A DNA stretch of 64,000 nucleotides from Onchocerca lupi (lineage: Eukaryota > Nematoda > Chromadorea > Rhabditida > Onchocercidae). The translations under genes were made by a program, and so were the position numbers. Each line of letters opens with the position of its first letter. Position 1 is the stretch's first letter. This document shows, piece after piece, positions 63,311 through 64,000 of the stretch. The notes beneath the pieces were generated by a model that was not told where the DNA came from, searched no databases, and was given only the letters and a program-made list of their open reading frames with translations. The stretch covers positions 107,714 through 171,713 of the forward strand of contig JAOVVO010000094.1 in assembly GCA_028564675.1 (NCBI GenBank), given 5' to 3'.

Positions 63311-63869
63311 CTTCAGTCTTGCTTGTCTTGGCAGCTGAAGCTCTTCTTCAAGTTCGTTGTAACTAAAAGATAAACCTGTTCCTTCAGTTGATGTTGCATT
63401 CTACTTATCAATGATTTCTCATCGTCCATTCGATTTAGCACTGAAGCTATTTCAGTTTTGTTTAAATCTAAATTATTTCATAATAAAACATTTCTTCTCG
63501 ACTTTTCAACTTCAAAAAATTTGCTAAAGTTTCTTTTGAAATTTATCTTTTTTATAGCTTTTATATTTGCCTTTGCAAAATATTAAGATATGATTTTTCT
63601 TTTTAAAATTGACGAAGTGTTTTTTCTTGGCCATTGCCATGCTTGGCACAGAAAAAATGCTCTTTGTGAAGCTGTGAGATTCGAATTTACTGGTCTAAAC
63701 GATTTACTTTTTCAATGCATTTTCTATTTCATACTTTTGTTTCATGAACTCGTCAATGTTTTCCTGCGCTATTTTTATCTCTCCTTCAGCTTTACGTTTT
63801 GATTTCTCGATGTCTTGACATATTCGTCGTTCTCATTCCAAGATTATCCTCAATTTCATCCATAAAATT
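63311..63869 (-). pseudogene. Myosin heavy chain tail fragment, frameshifted
   Basis: Minus-strand pieces follow a myosin coiled-coil rod in order: DEIEDNL (about 63863), ERRICQDIEKSKRKAEGEIK and IAQENIDEFMKQKYEIENAL (63835-63708), LNKTEIASVLNRMDDEKSLI and SRMQHQLKEQ (63467-63376), YNELEEELQLPRQARLK (63361-63311). The family has DLEKxKRKxEGxLKxxQExI, LxDEQSLxxxLQxxIKE and IEELEEELExERQARxK at these places. Frames change between pieces. The gap between the last two is only 13 bases, too short for an intron, and the donor after piece two is out of phase with the next. This supports a decayed gene fragment rather than a functional myosin. The motor domain is not in the window. Confidence 0.7.
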
Positions 63870-64000
63870 GTAAGGAATGAACAAAGCATTAAATAAAATA
63901 ATGAGATAGTGAGTTTTTATCATAGAATCAAAGAGGAAACTTCGAATATTGAAATAAGTGCTTTGTGACATGGAACGATTAGAATGAATAATATTTACTG

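Noticed and set aside
1..64000. tRNA, rRNA and CRISPR elements
   Set aside because: Scanning both strands by eye gave no convincing T-loop with matching acceptor stem, no rRNA-like block and no regularly spaced direct repeats.

Overview
The window looks like chromosomal DNA of a nematode, most probably a spirurid or filarial parasite. It is very AT-rich. Genes are cut into many short exons with AG-ended introns of about 50-600 bp. Protein readings resemble nematode and animal families, and the repeats are Helitrons carrying a decayed PIF1-type helicase. The organism is inferred; nothing in the sequence names it.

Layout. (1) 1-2.5 kb: a small plus-strand gene resembling LURAP1/FAM89 leucine-repeat adaptors. 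(2) 3.0-13.7 kb: two diverged copies of a ~2.9 kb segment, each ending with the first exon and part of the first intron of an ABC transporter gene. The left copy is split by a 4.1 kb Helitron composite and the right copy is empty at that site. A 523 bp block around the first exon is identical in both copies. (3) 13.26-30.22 kb: a complete ABCC/MRP-type transporter gene, 32 exons joining in phase to 1541 codons, with three Helitrons in two introns. (4) 31.6-36.7 kb: two minus-strand genes, a ~614-residue Gln/Asn-rich protein and a small single-pass membrane protein. (5) 36.7-49.5 kb: a gene-poor stretch of simple and short tandem repeats. (6) 49.5-52.9 kb: a complete minus-strand MBOAT gene of the LPCAT3/MBOAT5 type (11 exons, 453 codons). 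(7) 53.7-62.3 kb: a complete plus-strand condensin II subunit G2 gene (24 exons, about 1058 codons). (8) 62.4-64 kb: Helitron 5' ends in the opposite orientation, then a frameshifted myosin heavy-chain tail fragment on the minus strand.

The genes look like unrelated neighbours, not a pathway: a membrane efflux pump, a phospholipid remodelling enzyme, a chromosome condensation subunit and poorly characterised proteins. The MBOAT and condensin genes are divergent with less than 1 kb between them, so they may share a promoter region.

The most unusual material is the rolling-circle transposon history and the splicing signals. Helitron ends can be read to the base (A|CTAG...GA|T on the plus strand), and one copy sits exactly on the end of another. 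Three GC-AG introns cluster in the second ATPase half of the transporter gene, a fourth is in the MBOAT gene, and one transporter intron appears to end in TG. I did not find a clear previously undescribed multi-gene system.
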